Positions 1-8,122 are shown, counted from the first letter of the stretch. The stretch: 64,000 bases of DNA from Solirubrobacter sp963837485 (GCA_963837485.1 CAWINP010000013.1:189579-253578), one strand, 5' to 3'. Numbers and translations are program-made. Notes: a model not told the origin generated them from the sequence alone.

Positions 1-479
1 CGAAGTCCCAGCGCAAGAACAACTCGCCGTTCACGCCGGCGGTCTCGCTGTTCCAGGCGCTCGACGTCGCGCTGGACCTGATCGCCGAGGAGGGGCTGGA
101 GAACGTCTTCGCCCGCCACGCGCTGCTCGCCCGCGCCACCCGCGCCGGCGCCGCCGCGCTCGGCCTGGAGCTGTTCGGCGACCCCGACGAGCGCTCCACC
201 GTGGTGACCGCGATCGAGCTGCCCGGCGACATCGACGGCGGCAAGCTCCCCGGCGCCCTGCGCAAGCTCGGGATCACCGCCAACGGCGGGCAGGATCACC
301 TGAAGGGCAAGATCCTGCGGATCGCCCACTGCGGCTACTTCGGCGCGTTCGACATCCTGACGTCGCTGTCGGGCCTGGAGATGGCGCTGGCGCAGCTCGG
401 GCATGAGGTCGACTTCGGCGCCGGCGTCGGCGCCGCGCAGCGGGTGTTCGTGGAGGCCGGGGTCCCGGCGGCCGCATGA
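1..479 (+). CDS. Class-V PLP aminotransferase (serine/alanine-glyoxylate type), C-terminal part
   Basis: The gene enters from the left edge in the frame beginning at base 3, and only about 158 C-terminal residues are visible. The segment NNSPFTPAVSLFQALDVAL and the later GKILRIAHCGYFGAFDILT match the C-terminal small domain of class-V aminotransferases, the alanine-glyoxylate / serine-pyruvate / phosphoserine type. The catalytic lysine would lie just upstream of the window. Its TGA (477-479) overlaps the ATG of serA (476), so the two are probably translationally coupled. Inference: as serA's operon partner it may supply the phosphoserine transamination step or interconvert serine and glycine. 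The exact substrate cannot be told from this fragment. Confidence 0.8.
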   Translation, partial: KSQRKNNSPFTPAVSLFQALDVALDLIAEEGLENVFARHALLARATRAGAAALGLELFGDPDERSTVVTAIELPGDIDGGKLPGALRKLGITANGGQDHLKGKILRIAHCGYFGAFDILTSLSGLEMALAQLGHEVDFGAGVGAAQRVFVEAGVPAAA

Positions 480-2086
480 CGCTCACCGAGCCGTACCGCG
501 TCCTGGTCGCGGAGAAGATCGCCGAGACCGGCGTCGACATGCTGCGCGAGCGCTTCGACGTGGACGTCGGGACCGACTGGAGCCGCGAGGAGCTGATCGA
601 GAAGATCGGCGCCTACCACGGCATCCTGATCCGCTCGGCGACCAAGCTCGACGCCGAGCTGATCGAGCGCGCGGACGCGCTGAAGGTGATCGGTCGCGCG
701 GGCGTCGGCGTGGACAACGTCGACGTCGCCGCGGCCACCAAGCGCGGCATCGTCGTCGCCAACGCGCCGGAGGCGAACACCGTCGCGGCGGCCGAGCACA
801 CGGTCGCACTGATGCTCGCGCTCGCGCGCAACATCCCGCAGGCGCACGCGTCGCTGACCTCGGGCAAGTGGGAGCGCTCGAAGTTCGGTGGGACGGAGGT
901 CGACGGCAAGACGCTCGGCATCCTCGGCTTCGGCCGCATCGGGCAGCTCGTGTCGATCCGCGCGCGCGCCTTCGGCATGCACGTGATCGCCTACGACCCG
1001 TTCGTCAGCCCGGAGCGCTTCCGCGAGCTCGGGGTCGAGAAGGCCGAGGAGCCCGCGGACGTCCTGAAGGCGGGCGACTTCATCACGCTGCACCTGCCCA
1101 AGACGCCCGAAACGCAGGGCTTCCTGAACGCCGCGGCGCTCGCACAGTGCAAGGACGGCGTGCGGATCGTCAACGTCGCCCGCGGGCCGCTGGTGGTCGA
1201 CGAGGACCTCAAGGCCGCGATCGACTCCGGCAAGGTCGCCGGCGCGGCGCTCGACGTGTTCGCGCAGGAGCCGATCACCGACCATCCGCTGTTCGGCTAC
1301 CCCAACGTCGTCGTGACGCCGCACCTGGGCGCGTCGACCGCCGAGGCGCAGGACCGCGCCGGCGTGCAGACCGCCGAGCAGGTCGTCAACGCGCTCACCG
1401 GCGGCGTCGTCTCGACCGCGGTGAACATCCCGCCCGTGCCCGCCGAGGACATGGAGGTGCTCGGGCCGTTCATCCCGCTCGCCGTCCGGCTCGGCAAGAT
1501 CGCCGCGGCGCTCGCGCACGGCGTCGAGCGGATCGAGGTCGAGCACATGGGCCGGATCGCCGAGCGCGACACGCGGCTGCTGACCCTGTCGGTGCTCAAC
1601 GGCGTGTTCGCCGGGCGCACCGAGGAGGCGGTCAACCTCGTCAACGCGCCGGCGCTGGCCGAGGAGCGCGGGATCCACGTCTCCGAGCGGCGCGAGACGA
1701 AAGCGCGCGACTTCGCCGACCTGATCCGCGTCACGGTCGTCGCGGGCGACGAGCGCCTGCGCGTGGTCGGCACGACGCTGGGCCATCGCCACCGCCCGCA
1801 CCTGCTGGAGGCGTGGGGGCAGCGCTTCAACGTCCAGATCGACGAGCCGCACCTGGCCCTGTTCCGCTACTCCGACGTGCCGGGCATGGTCGGCCGCGTC
1901 GGCTCGACGCTCGGCGACCGCGGGATCAACATCTCGGCCGCCGCGGTGGGCCGTCACGACGAGGCCGGCGGGGACGACCTGGCAGTGATGGCCGTCACCA
2001 CCGACACCGTGGTGCCGGATGCGGTCGTGGCCGAGATCGCGCGCTCCGACGGCTTCGTCGACGGCCGCGCGATCTCGTTCGACTAG
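476..2086 (+). CDS. serA: D-3-phosphoglycerate dehydrogenase
   Basis: 536 aa, the size of the long, ACT-domain form typical of actinobacteria. It oxidises 3-phosphoglycerate to 3-phosphohydroxypyruvate with NAD, the first step of serine synthesis. Visible: substrate-domain signature GRAGVGVDNVDVAAATKRGI near residues 73-92; Rossmann motif GFGRIG at about 151-156; catalytic Arg in NVARGPLV; Glu in ALDVFAQEP; His in TPHLGAS. An intervening allosteric domain follows and the C-terminus ends in an ACT fold (LFRYSDVPGMVGRVGS), the usual serine-feedback site. The ATG overlaps the upstream aminotransferase stop by 4 nt. A 10-bp perfect hairpin follows directly after the stop. Confidence 0.96.
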   Translation: MTLTEPYRVLVAEKIAETGVDMLRERFDVDVGTDWSREELIEKIGAYHGILIRSATKLDAELIERADALKVIGRAGVGVDNVDVAAATKRGIVVANAPEANTVAAAEHTVALMLALARNIPQAHASLTSGKWERSKFGGTEVDGKTLGILGFGRIGQLVSIRARAFGMHVIAYDPFVSPERFRELGVEKAEEPADVLKAGDFITLHLPKTPETQGFLNAAALAQCKDGVRIVNVARGPLVVDEDLKAAIDSGKVAGAALDVFAQEPITDHPLFGYPNVVVTPHLGASTAEAQDRAGVQTAEQVVNALTGGVVSTAVNIPPVPAEDMEVLGPFIPLAVRLGKIAAALAHGVERIEVEHMGRIAERDTRLLTLSVLNGVFAGRTEEAVNLVNAPALAEERGIHVSERRETKARDFADLIRVTVVAGDERLRVVGTTLGHRHRPHLLEAWGQRFNVQIDEPHLALFRYSDVPGMVGRVGSTLGDRGINISAAAVGRHDEAGGDDLAVMAVTTDTVVPDAVVAEIARSDGFVDGRAISFD

Positions 2087-2089
2087 GGA

Positions 2090-2113
2090 GTGACGGCGCT
2101 ACGGCGCCGTCAC
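2090..2113. terminator. Perfect hairpin between convergent serA and the LivK-like gene
   Basis: GTGACGGCGC, loop TACG, GCGCCGTCAC: a 10-bp perfect stem with a 4-nt loop. It starts 3 nt after the serA stop. The right arm and loop encode the last residues of the convergent LivK-like gene, so a single structure could terminate transcription from both sides. There is no U-tract, as is common in high-GC actinobacteria. Confidence 0.65.
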
Positions 2114-3259
2114 GACGCCCGCCCAGCCGAAGACGCCGCCGCGGATTCCGTACAGCCCGTACGTCTTCAGCGTCGTGTCGCCGTTGGCGTCGAAGCCGTA
2201 GGTCCCGATGACGCCCGCGCGCGCCGTGACACCTCGCAGGTACCCGAGGACGCCGGCCTTGTCGCGCGCGCCGGCCGCGTACGCGTCGGTGATCAGCCGC
2301 ATCGCCTCGTAGCCGTAGAGGAAGTACGGGTCGGCGTTCTTGCCGGCGCGGGCGAGCACGGCCTGGCCCGCGGCCGGGTAGGCGTCCGGCGCCAGCGTCG
2401 CGACCGAGACGAGCGTGCGGGCGCCGACCGAGCGCGAGACGTGCCGCGAGAAGCCCGACTCGGCGATCCCGTCGCTGCCGAACAGCTTCGCCTTCGGAAG
2501 CGCGCGCCCGACGTCGCGGAACAACGCGACCGCGCCGTTGGCGGTGATGCCGGTGTAGACGAAGCAGTCGGCCTTGGCCTTCTTGAGCGTTCGCGCCAGG
2601 CCGCGGTAGCTGCGGTGGCGGTCGACGCCCTTGGATGCGACGACGTTGAGCCCGAGCTGCTTGGCGTAGGACCGGACCGAGGCGCCGACGCCCTTGCCGT
2701 AAACCTCCTTGTCGTCGACCTGGGCGATCGCGTCGCAGCCGGCGTTGCGCATCGCGGCAGCCAACGCGCCGCCCTGGACCACGTCGTTGGGCACGATCCG
2801 GAAGTACGTGCGGGTGCCGGCCGGGTAGTACTTGTCGGGCTCGCCGGGATTGGCTCCGGGGCCGCCGCGGGTGAGGCCGACCGCCGTGTTCGACGGGCTG
2901 ATCTGCGGGACGCCCCCCTCATTGAGGATCGGGATCGAGACCGCGCTGGCGCCCGAGTTGAACGCGCCGATGTACGCGATCGCCGATTCGTCCTGCGCCG
3001 CCCGCCGCGCGTTCGCGGCCTCGCGCTCAGGGGTCCAGGACCCGGCGCTGCGCGTGGAGTCGTCACGCGAGACGTACTTGAGCGGGACGCCGGAGTCCTT
3101 CAGCGCGAGCTGCGCGCCGCGCACCACCGCCTCCGTCTGCGAGCGGGCCGCGCCATGGAGCGGCAGGCTGGAGTACACCGTCTGCGCGTCCGCGCAAGCG
3201 GGCAGCGAGAGCAGGACCAGTGAGGCAGCGATGACGGGCGTGCGCATGAGCGCAACCAT
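2099..3259 (-). CDS. Branched-chain amino-acid-type ABC substrate-binding protein (LivK-like)
   Basis: About 386 aa of the Leu/Ile/Val-binding family (periplasmic-binding fold type I). The N-terminus is a secretion signal, RTPVIAASLVLLSLPACADA; LPAC is a plausible lipobox, so it is probably a lipoprotein. Family landmarks are GAFNSGASAVSIPILNEGGV, ISPSNTAVGLT, TYFRIVPNDVVQGGALAAAM and FVYTGITANGAVALF. No permease or ATPase gene is adjacent, so the protein is either an orphan binding component or a sensor. The ATG at 3259 or at 3247 could be used, as neither has a clear Shine-Dalgarno sequence. The ligand is unknown. It converges with serA. Confidence 0.85.
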   Translation of the reverse strand: MVALMRTPVIAASLVLLSLPACADAQTVYSSLPLHGAARSQTEAVVRGAQLALKDSGVPLKYVSRDDSTRSAGSWTPEREAANARRAAQDESAIAYIGAFNSGASAVSIPILNEGGVPQISPSNTAVGLTRGGPGANPGEPDKYYPAGTRTYFRIVPNDVVQGGALAAAMRNAGCDAIAQVDDKEVYGKGVGASVRSYAKQLGLNVVASKGVDRHRSYRGLARTLKKAKADCFVYTGITANGAVALFRDVGRALPKAKLFGSDGIAESGFSRHVSRSVGARTLVSVATLAPDAYPAAGQAVLARAGKNADPYFLYGYEAMRLITDAYAAGARDKAGVLGYLRGVTARAGVIGTYGFDANGDTTLKTYGLYGIRGGVFGWAGVVTAP

Positions 3260-3373
3260 GCCCAGAACGCGCGCGACGAAACGTGAGCGGTGACGGACGA
3301 TTCGCGCTGCGGCGCCGAAACACGCCGCGAGCCGGGGGGTGGGCGGCGCGCCGCGCGGGTGAGCGGCGAGGCC

Positions 3374-3555
3374 GCCGGTGCGCGACGTGCCGCCGGCATC
3401 CGCCGGGTCAGGCCTCGTGCGGCGTGCCGCCGGCACCCGCCGGGTCGGGCCTCGTGCGGCGTGCCGCCGGCACCCGCCGGGTCAAGCCTCGTAGGGCGTG
3501 ACGCCGGCACCCGCCGGGTCGGGCCTCCTACGGCGTGACGCCGGCGGCGCCTAGG
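3374..3555. repeat. 37-bp tandem repeat, about 5 copies
   Basis: Period 37, with units starting at about 3374, 3411, 3448, 3485 and 3522. The core is GGCGTGCCGCCGGCACCCGC. The copies at 3411 and 3448 are almost identical, and the outer ones are diverged. The last copy runs into the 3' end of the methyltransferase gene and encodes its final residues. The array fills most of the 268-bp gap at 3260-3527, where no gene is seen. Each unit contains a self-complementary GCCGGC core. Confidence 0.85.
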
Positions 3556-4187
3556 TTGACCGCAACGACGCAGACGGCGGGAGGCTCGAGGTCGAGGATG
3601 TGGTGCGTCGTCCGCGAGAAACCGGTCGCCTCGAGCAGGCCGGCGATCTGCCGCGCGGCGTCAAGCGACGTGGTCCTCGTGGCTCCTGGGCAGCGGGGCT
3701 GAGAGACGATTGCGATGCGCCCGCCCGGCGCGAGCCTCCCGCGCAGGTCGGCGAGGCGCGCGGCCGGTTCCGTCCAGAACCCGAGGGTATTGACGGCGAG
3801 GATGGCGTCGAAGGGCCCGCCGAGCTCAGATGGCAGCTTCTCGACGGTCCCCCGGGCGAGCGTGACTCGCCCAGACCGGATGCCGGCGGCGTTGCGCCTC
3901 GTCGCCTGTCGGAGCATCACCGCGGAACGGTCGACGCCGTAGACGTGCCCCGCGGCGCCGACTCGGCGACTCAATTCGGAGATGGCGCGGCCGGGACCGA
4001 AGCCGATCTCGAGGACTCGGTCGGCGGGTTGCACGTCGAGCACGGAGACGGCCCAGCGACTGCGCCTGCGGTTGGAGGATCGGTGTGCCATGACCCAGCC
4101 GGCCAGGTTCCCGGCCACGCCCCGGGGGTTGCCGAACTGGCTGACCCCCGCCGCGAGGACGGCCCGTTTCAGGTTCTGTATCGACAT
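3528..4187 (-). CDS. Class I SAM-dependent methyltransferase
   Basis: 219 aa. Motif I is VLEIGFGPGRAISEL, followed by the acidic VYGVDRS (ribose-binding Asp), then FDAILAVNTLGFW and LAPGGRIAIVSQPR. This is a stand-alone small-molecule type Rossmann methyltransferase whose substrate cannot be assigned. It is transcribed divergently from a MerR regulator, with a perfect palindrome between them. Its ATG is only 15 nt from that operator, so the mRNA may be leaderless or nearly so. Inference: it is the MerR protein's target and may act on a stress compound. The final residues are encoded by a diverged copy of the neighbouring 37-bp repeat. Confidence 0.85.
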   Translation of the reverse strand: MSIQNLKRAVLAAGVSQFGNPRGVAGNLAGWVMAHRSSNRRRSRWAVSVLDVQPADRVLEIGFGPGRAISELSRRVGAAGHVYGVDRSAVMLRQATRRNAAGIRSGRVTLARGTVEKLPSELGGPFDAILAVNTLGFWTEPAARLADLRGRLAPGGRIAIVSQPRCPGATRTTSLDAARQIAGLLEATGFSRTTHHILDLEPPAVCVVAVNLGAAGVTP

Positions 4188-4201
4188 GGTGGGCAGTGAA
4201 A

Positions 4202-4223
4202 GACTTCAAGTACGCTTGAAGTC
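4202..4223. promoter_or_regulatory. MerR-family operator palindrome
   Basis: GACTTCAAG-TACG-CTTGAAGTC: perfect 9-bp arms around a 4-nt centre, the size and shape of MerR/SoxR operators. It lies 2 bp from the merR GTG and 14 bp from the methyltransferase ATG. On the minus strand a TTGACT (4225-4220) can serve as a -35 box overlapping the operator, as expected for MerR-type activation across a stretched spacer. Confidence 0.75.
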
Positions 4224-4225
4224 AA

Positions 4226-4684
4226 GTGCCCGAGCTGACCATCGGAGAGGTGGCGCGCCGCACCGGCGTCGCTACCTCGGCGCTCCGCTACTGGGAGGGT
4301 CTCGGCCTGCTCGACGTGCCCGCCAGGATCTCGGGCCGGCGCCGCTACCCCGAATCGGCGGTCGTGCAGGTCGGCGTCATCCTGCTTCTGCGCGACGCCG
4401 GGTTCTCACTGGCCGAGCAGAGGACGCTCATCCGCGCTCAGGGCGACGAGTGGCGTCGCCTTCATCGGCGCAAGCTGGCCGAGTTGGACATGCAGATCGC
4501 GCAGGCCCAGCTCGCTCGCGAGGCCGTCCACCATGCGCTGCGGTGCCCTAGCGAGGACCCCCTTCGATGCCCGAACTTCGGCAGCCTCGTGACGGCCCGG
4601 CTGGCCGGCCGGTCGCTGCACGAGGCCCACGCGCAACTGCACGATGCGCAACCGCGCCGGGCGGCTGCGTACGACGGACGCTAG
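4226..4684 (+). CDS. MerR-family transcriptional regulator
   Basis: 152 aa, GTG start. The N-terminal winged helix is TIGEVARRTGVATSALRYWE, followed by GRRRYPESAVVQVGVILLLRDAGFSL. A helical dimerisation segment comes next, then a C-terminal effector region with two cysteines (CPSEDPLRC). The paired cysteines suggest a thiol/redox or metal input, but the SoxR four-cysteine cluster is absent. It sits beside its likely operator (4202-4223) and is divergent from a methyltransferase. Its TAG stop overlaps the convergent HD-GYP stop inside one CTAG (4681-4684). Confidence 0.88.
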   Translation: MPELTIGEVARRTGVATSALRYWEGLGLLDVPARISGRRRYPESAVVQVGVILLLRDAGFSLAEQRTLIRAQGDEWRRLHRRKLAELDMQIAQAQLAREAVHHALRCPSEDPLRCPNFGSLVTARLAGRSLHEAHAQLHDAQPRRAAAYDGR

Positions 4685-6129
4685 GAGGCGGTCGCCGCGC
4701 GCGAGCCGGTTCCGCGCGCGACCCCGGCGGCGCGTGCCGAGAGGTCGGCGACCCAGCCGGGCTCGTTGTCCTCGCGCGTCGGGGAGACCGCCTTCTCGAG
4801 CGCCGCCACGACGACCGCGTCGTACGCGTGCGCCTCGTCGTGCAGCAGCGCCAGCGCTCGCTCGGGCGTCCATGCCGCCCGGTAGACGCGTTCCGAGACG
4901 AGCGCGTCGAAGACGTCGCAGACCGCGAGGATGCGGGTCTCGGTGTTCAGCTCGGCCGCCGTAAGTCCGCGCGGGTAGCCGCTGCCGTCGAGCCGCTCGT
5001 GGTGGTCGGAGACGAGCCGGCGCACCTCGTCCGGGAAGCCGCCGAGCTCGTCGAGCAGCCGCCGCCCGTCCTCCGGGTGGCGCTTGATCGCCGCGAACTC
5101 CTCGTCGGTCAGCCCGGCGGGCTTCTGGAGGATGTCGAGCGGCACGGAGAGCTTGCCGATGTCGTGCAGCAGCCCGCCCACGGCCAGGTGGCGGCGGGAC
5201 GCCGCGGAGAGCTTGAGCTCGTCGCCGACGCGCGCGGCCAACAGCGCGACGCGGCGCGTGTGCTCCTCGGTCGAGGTGTCGCACGAGGCGAGCCGCCGCA
5301 GCAGCGCGTTGACGCGCGGGCCGAGGAAGGCCTGCTCGGAGGCCACGAGGTCCGCGGCGCTGAGGTCGCCGACCAGCGGGCGCGAGGCGCCGGCGCGCCG
5401 GATGTCGAGCGCAGCCGGGATGCTCACCAGCGCGACGGCTGCGATCTCGAGCACGTGGCCGAAGTAGAAGCCGAACGTCATCGCCCCGATCACGAGGTTC
5501 GCGTACAGCGCGATCCCGAGCCAGACGCAGCCGACGGCGACGGCCAGGTCGGCGGTGCGGTGCGTGAGCGCGTAGGTCCGCAGCGCGCGCACGACGAGGA
5601 CGGTCAGCGACATCAGGCCCGCGACCAGCAGGCCGATCGCCGGCGCCGACTTGACCTTCGGGACCGGCGGCACGATCGACGGGTCGATCAGCGCGGTGGC
5701 GCCGAGCGCGAGCACGCCGGCGAACAGCGCCGCCTGAAGCACCAGCAGCGGCGCCACGTTGCGCGTGCGGCGCAGCGGCGCCGCCGCGGTCAGCGCGAGC
5801 AGGTAGGCGCCGACCGGGACCGAGAGGCCGCCGGCGAGCGCGATGACCCCGTTCGGGCCGACGATCACGCCGGGCGTGGAGAAGCCGTGCAGCGCGAACA
5901 GCGCGGTCATCGTCGAGAACGCCGTCCCCATCAGCACGGCGCGGCCGTCGCGGGCGCGCGCGCCGGCGACGGTGAGCGCGAGCGACGCGAAGCTCGTCAG
6001 CGCGGCGGCGGTGCCGACAAGCCCGAAGTGGAGCTCATACGGCATCATCACGGCGCGCGAGCCGGCGAGGACCACGATGGCCACCGGTACGAGGGCGGCG
6101 AGGATCATCACGGCGCGGGTACGGACCAT
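4681..6129 (-). CDS. Membrane-bound HD-GYP phosphodiesterase
   Basis: About 482 aa. The N-terminal ~270 residues form several hydrophobic helices (a sensory membrane region starting VRTRAVMILAALVPVAIVVL). A cytoplasmic HD-GYP domain follows: LLHDIGK near residue 320, RHPEDG, SDHHERLDGSGYPRGL near 375-390, and AVCDVFDAL. The HD, HH and GYP residues needed for metal binding and c-di-GMP hydrolysis are all present. The likely role is degradation of cyclic di-GMP in response to a membrane signal. The ATG at 6129 puts the start directly before the first membrane helix; upstream in-frame codons have no support. It is divergent from murQ. Confidence 0.9.
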   Translation of the reverse strand: MVRTRAVMILAALVPVAIVVLAGSRAVMMPYELHFGLVGTAAALTSFASLALTVAGARARDGRAVLMGTAFSTMTALFALHGFSTPGVIVGPNGVIALAGGLSVPVGAYLLALTAAAPLRRTRNVAPLLVLQAALFAGVLALGATALIDPSIVPPVPKVKSAPAIGLLVAGLMSLTVLVVRALRTYALTHRTADLAVAVGCVWLGIALYANLVIGAMTFGFYFGHVLEIAAVALVSIPAALDIRRAGASRPLVGDLSAADLVASEQAFLGPRVNALLRRLASCDTSTEEHTRRVALLAARVGDELKLSAASRRHLAVGGLLHDIGKLSVPLDILQKPAGLTDEEFAAIKRHPEDGRRLLDELGGFPDEVRRLVSDHHERLDGSGYPRGLTAAELNTETRILAVCDVFDALVSERVYRAAWTPERALALLHDEAHAYDAVVVAALEKAVSPTREDNEPGWVADLSARAAGVARGTGSRAATAS

Positions 6130-6192
6130 GCCCGGGGTATCGGCGCGGGTCACCGGACTTTGAGGAGTTGGCAAAGACTCGACCAAGAGACG

Positions 6193-6219
6193 ACTGGTCT
6201 TGACCACCCGTAGACCACT
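6193..6219. promoter_or_regulatory. DasR/NagR-like operator (dre site) at murQ
   Basis: ACTGGTCTTGACCACC (6193-6208) closely matches the known DasR site ACTGGTCTAGACCACT. A further half-site, TAGACCACT, lies 11 bp downstream (6211-6219). The proposed TTG start of murQ (6200) lies inside the operator. The same arrangement recurs at 7212-7238 before the regulator gene. Confidence 0.75.
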
Positions 6220-7222
6220 CACCGAGCAGCCGGCCGCCGGGCTTGCCGATCTCGACCTGCGCCCGACGCTCGACATCGTCCGGGCGGTCGTGCGCGGCCA
6301 CGGAGAGGTGCTCGACGCGGTCGCGGCGGCCGAGCCCTCGATCGCGGCGCTCGCGGACGCCGCCGCCGCGCGCGACGGGCGCGTGATCTATGTCGGCGCA
6401 GGGAGCGGAGGGCGGATCGCGGCGCTCGACGCATCCGAGTGGGGGCCGACGTTCGGCGACGACCGGGCGATCGCGCTGCTCGCTGGCGCGCACGAGCCGC
6501 CCGGCTCGCCCGCGGAAGCCGCGGCCGAGGACGACGCGCAGGCGGGAGCCGCGGCCATCCGCGCGCTGGCGCCGGGCGCCGGCGACGTGGTCGTGGGCGT
6601 GACCGCGAGCGGCACGACGCGCTACGTGCTCGGCGCGCTGGAGGCTGCCCGAGGCATCGCGGCGGGCAGCGGCGCCACCGCGAGCGGCGACGCGACCGCG
6701 GGCGGCGGCGGCGCCGCGGCGGCCGGCGGCGATGCCACCGCCGGCGGCGATGCCACCGCCGGCGGCGATGCCACCGCCGGCCGCGGCGCCACCACGCCGG
6801 CGCGGCCGCTTCTCGCCGCAGTCACGTGCGAGCCGATCGCCGTGCCCGTCGACCACGAGATCCGGGTCGCGGTCGGGCCCGAGGTGATCGCCGGCTCCAC
6901 GCGCCTGAAGGCCGGGACGGCGCAGAAGCTCGTGCTCAACGCGCTCTCCACCGCCGTGATGGTCCGGCGCGGGCGGACGTACGGGAACCTGATGGCCGGC
7001 ATGCGCGTCGCCAACGAGAAGTTGCGCGTTCGCGCGGTCGCGGTCTGCGTGCTCGCGACCGGCTGCACCGAGGACGAGGCGCGCGCGGCGCTCCAAGCAG
7101 CGCACGACGACGTCGGGCAGGCGATCGTGATGCTCGCGACCGGCGTCGACGCACCGGCCGCAAGACAGCGGCTGGACGCCGCGCACGGCGCCATCCGGCG
7201 CGCCGCGGAAAAGTGGTCTTGA
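6200..7222 (+). CDS. murQ: N-acetylmuramic acid 6-phosphate etherase with Gly/Ala repeat insertion
   Basis: 340 aa SIS-fold etherase that removes the lactyl ether from MurNAc-6-P, giving GlcNAc-6-P for NagA downstream. Diagnostic motifs: TEQ...ADLDLRPTLDIV at the N-terminus, VIYVGAGSGGRIAALDASE (the LDASE glutamate is catalytic in the family), AEDD, and GSTRLKAGTAQKLVLNALS followed by YGNLMAGM. Odd features are the TTG start inside an operator and about 45 extra Gly/Ala/Thr/Asp-rich residues (near 155-200) between GALEAAR and PLLAAVTCEP. Part of this insertion is an 18-bp minisatellite. The conserved N-terminal TEQ segment supports the TTG start. Confidence 0.88.
   Translation: MTTRRPLTEQPAAGLADLDLRPTLDIVRAVVRGHGEVLDAVAAAEPSIAALADAAAARDGRVIYVGAGSGGRIAALDASEWGPTFGDDRAIALLAGAHEPPGSPAEAAAEDDAQAGAAAIRALAPGAGDVVVGVTASGTTRYVLGALEAARGIAAGSGATASGDATAGGGGAAAAGGDATAGGDATAGGDATAGRGATTPARPLLAAVTCEPIAVPVDHEIRVAVGPEVIAGSTRLKAGTAQKLVLNALSTAVMVRRGRTYGNLMAGMRVANEKLRVRAVAVCVLATGCTEDEARAALQAAHDDVGQAIVMLATGVDAPAARQRLDAAHGAIRRAAEKWS
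6725..6778. repeat. 18-bp minisatellite inside murQ
   Basis: Three perfect tandem copies of GGCGGCGATGCCACCGCC (6725-6742, 6743-6760, 6761-6778), encoding Gly-Gly-Asp-Ala-Thr-Ala. Degenerate copies flank it on both sides. It is in frame and lies in a loop that is short in other MurQ proteins. Confidence 0.92.
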
Positions 7223-7247
7223 CCAATCCTTGACCACTCGCTACGCT
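7212..7247 (+). promoter_or_regulatory. dre-like operator and promoter of the GntR gene
   Basis: AGTGGTCTTGACCAAT (7212-7227), plus a half-site TTGACCACT 11 bp downstream (7230-7238), repeats the layout seen before murQ. A good promoter overlaps it: -35 TTGACC (7219-7224), a 17-bp spacer and -10 TACGCT (7242-7247). Binding would block RNA polymerase, so autorepression is expected. Confidence 0.75.
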
Positions 7248-7267
7248 CCCGCCTGGAGAGAGGGTGG

Positions 7268-8002
7268 ATGAGCGGTCTCGCGCACACCAATGGCCGGTCG
7301 AGCAAGCAGGCGCTCGTCCGCGACCAGATCCTGACGATGCTCGACGAGCTCACCGTCGGCGACGCTCTGCCGTCCGAGCGCAAGCTGAGCACCGACCTCG
7401 CCGTCAGCCGCCCGACCCTAAGGGCGGTGATCGACGAGCTGGTCCGCGAAGGCCTCCTGCTCCGGAGACATGGCAGCGGCACCTACGTCGCCGAGCCGAA
7501 GATCGCACTCCCGCTGACCATGACCTCGTTCAGCGAGGACATGAGCCGCCGCGGCATGCGGCCGAGCAGCCGCGTGGTGAGCTTCGAGGTCCAGAGCGCC
7601 GGCGCCAAGCTCGGCCAGCGCCTGAACCTCTCGCCCGTCGAGGAGGTGTGGGTGATCACCCGCCTCAGGCTCGCCGACGACGAGACGATGGCGATCGAGT
7701 GGCTGCACGCCCCGCGCCGCTTCCTGCCCGACCTCAAGCGCGAGGACCTCGCGCAGCAGTCTTTTTATGAGCTTCTGAATGAACGTCAGGGCATCGTGAT
7801 CGCCAGGGGTACGCAGACGATCGAGCCGACCGTGACCAGCCACGAGGAGGCCGACCTGCTCGGCGTGCCGGTGCATTCGCCGGCCTTCCTCTTCGAGCGG
7901 ACTACGGAGGGCCAGCGAGGGGAGGTGGTGGAGTTCGTGAGATCGGTGTACCGCGGGGACCGGTACAGGCTGGTGACGGAGCTTCGGCCGGCGCTCAGAT
8001 GA
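7268..8002 (+). CDS. GntR/HutC-family regulator, DasR/NagR-like
   Basis: 244 aa. The N-terminal winged helix-turn-helix (LPSERKLSTDLAVSRPTLRAVIDELVREGLLLRRHGSGTYV, residues ~38-76) is followed by a UTRA effector domain (about 90-240) of the HutC subfamily. DasR and NagR of this type sense GlcN-6-P or GlcNAc-6-P. Its position between murQ and a sugar ABC system, and the two dre-like sites, make it the likely repressor of the whole 6.2-14.5 kb cluster. The ATG at 7268 has a purine-rich GAGAGAGGGTGG upstream. Confidence 0.88.
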   Translation: MSGLAHTNGRSSKQALVRDQILTMLDELTVGDALPSERKLSTDLAVSRPTLRAVIDELVREGLLLRRHGSGTYVAEPKIALPLTMTSFSEDMSRRGMRPSSRVVSFEVQSAGAKLGQRLNLSPVEEVWVITRLRLADDETMAIEWLHAPRRFLPDLKREDLAQQSFYELLNERQGIVIARGTQTIEPTVTSHEEADLLGVPVHSPAFLFERTTEGQRGEVVEFVRSVYRGDRYRLVTELRPALR

Positions 8003-8019
8003 GCCGGCACGGAAGGGAT

Positions 8020-8045
8020 CGCCGGCCGCCCGAAGGCGGCCGGCG
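8020..8045 (+). terminator. Strong hairpin after the GntR gene
   Basis: CGCCGGCCGCC, loop CGAA, GGCGGCCGGCG: an 11-bp perfect stem with a tetraloop, 18 nt after the regulator stop. A second, smaller hairpin (CGCCCG/CGGGCG, 8061-8078) follows. No U-tract. It could terminate the regulator transcript or reduce read-through into the transporter genes. Confidence 0.6.
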
Positions 8046-8122
8046 GGTGTGACGTGGCGCCGCCCGCTGCAACGGGCGACGCCTCAAATCATCCCACCCA
8101 CAGGCGGTGGAGAGGAGGACGT

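Noticed and set aside
335..1957. Long open frame antisense to serA (540 codons)
   Set aside because: It is the GC-bias mirror of a clear serA gene, with Arg/Asp/Val-rich low-information sequence and no domain.
3374..3555. Possible CRISPR array
   Set aside because: Units abut without unique spacers; it is a simple tandem repeat. No cas genes anywhere in the window.
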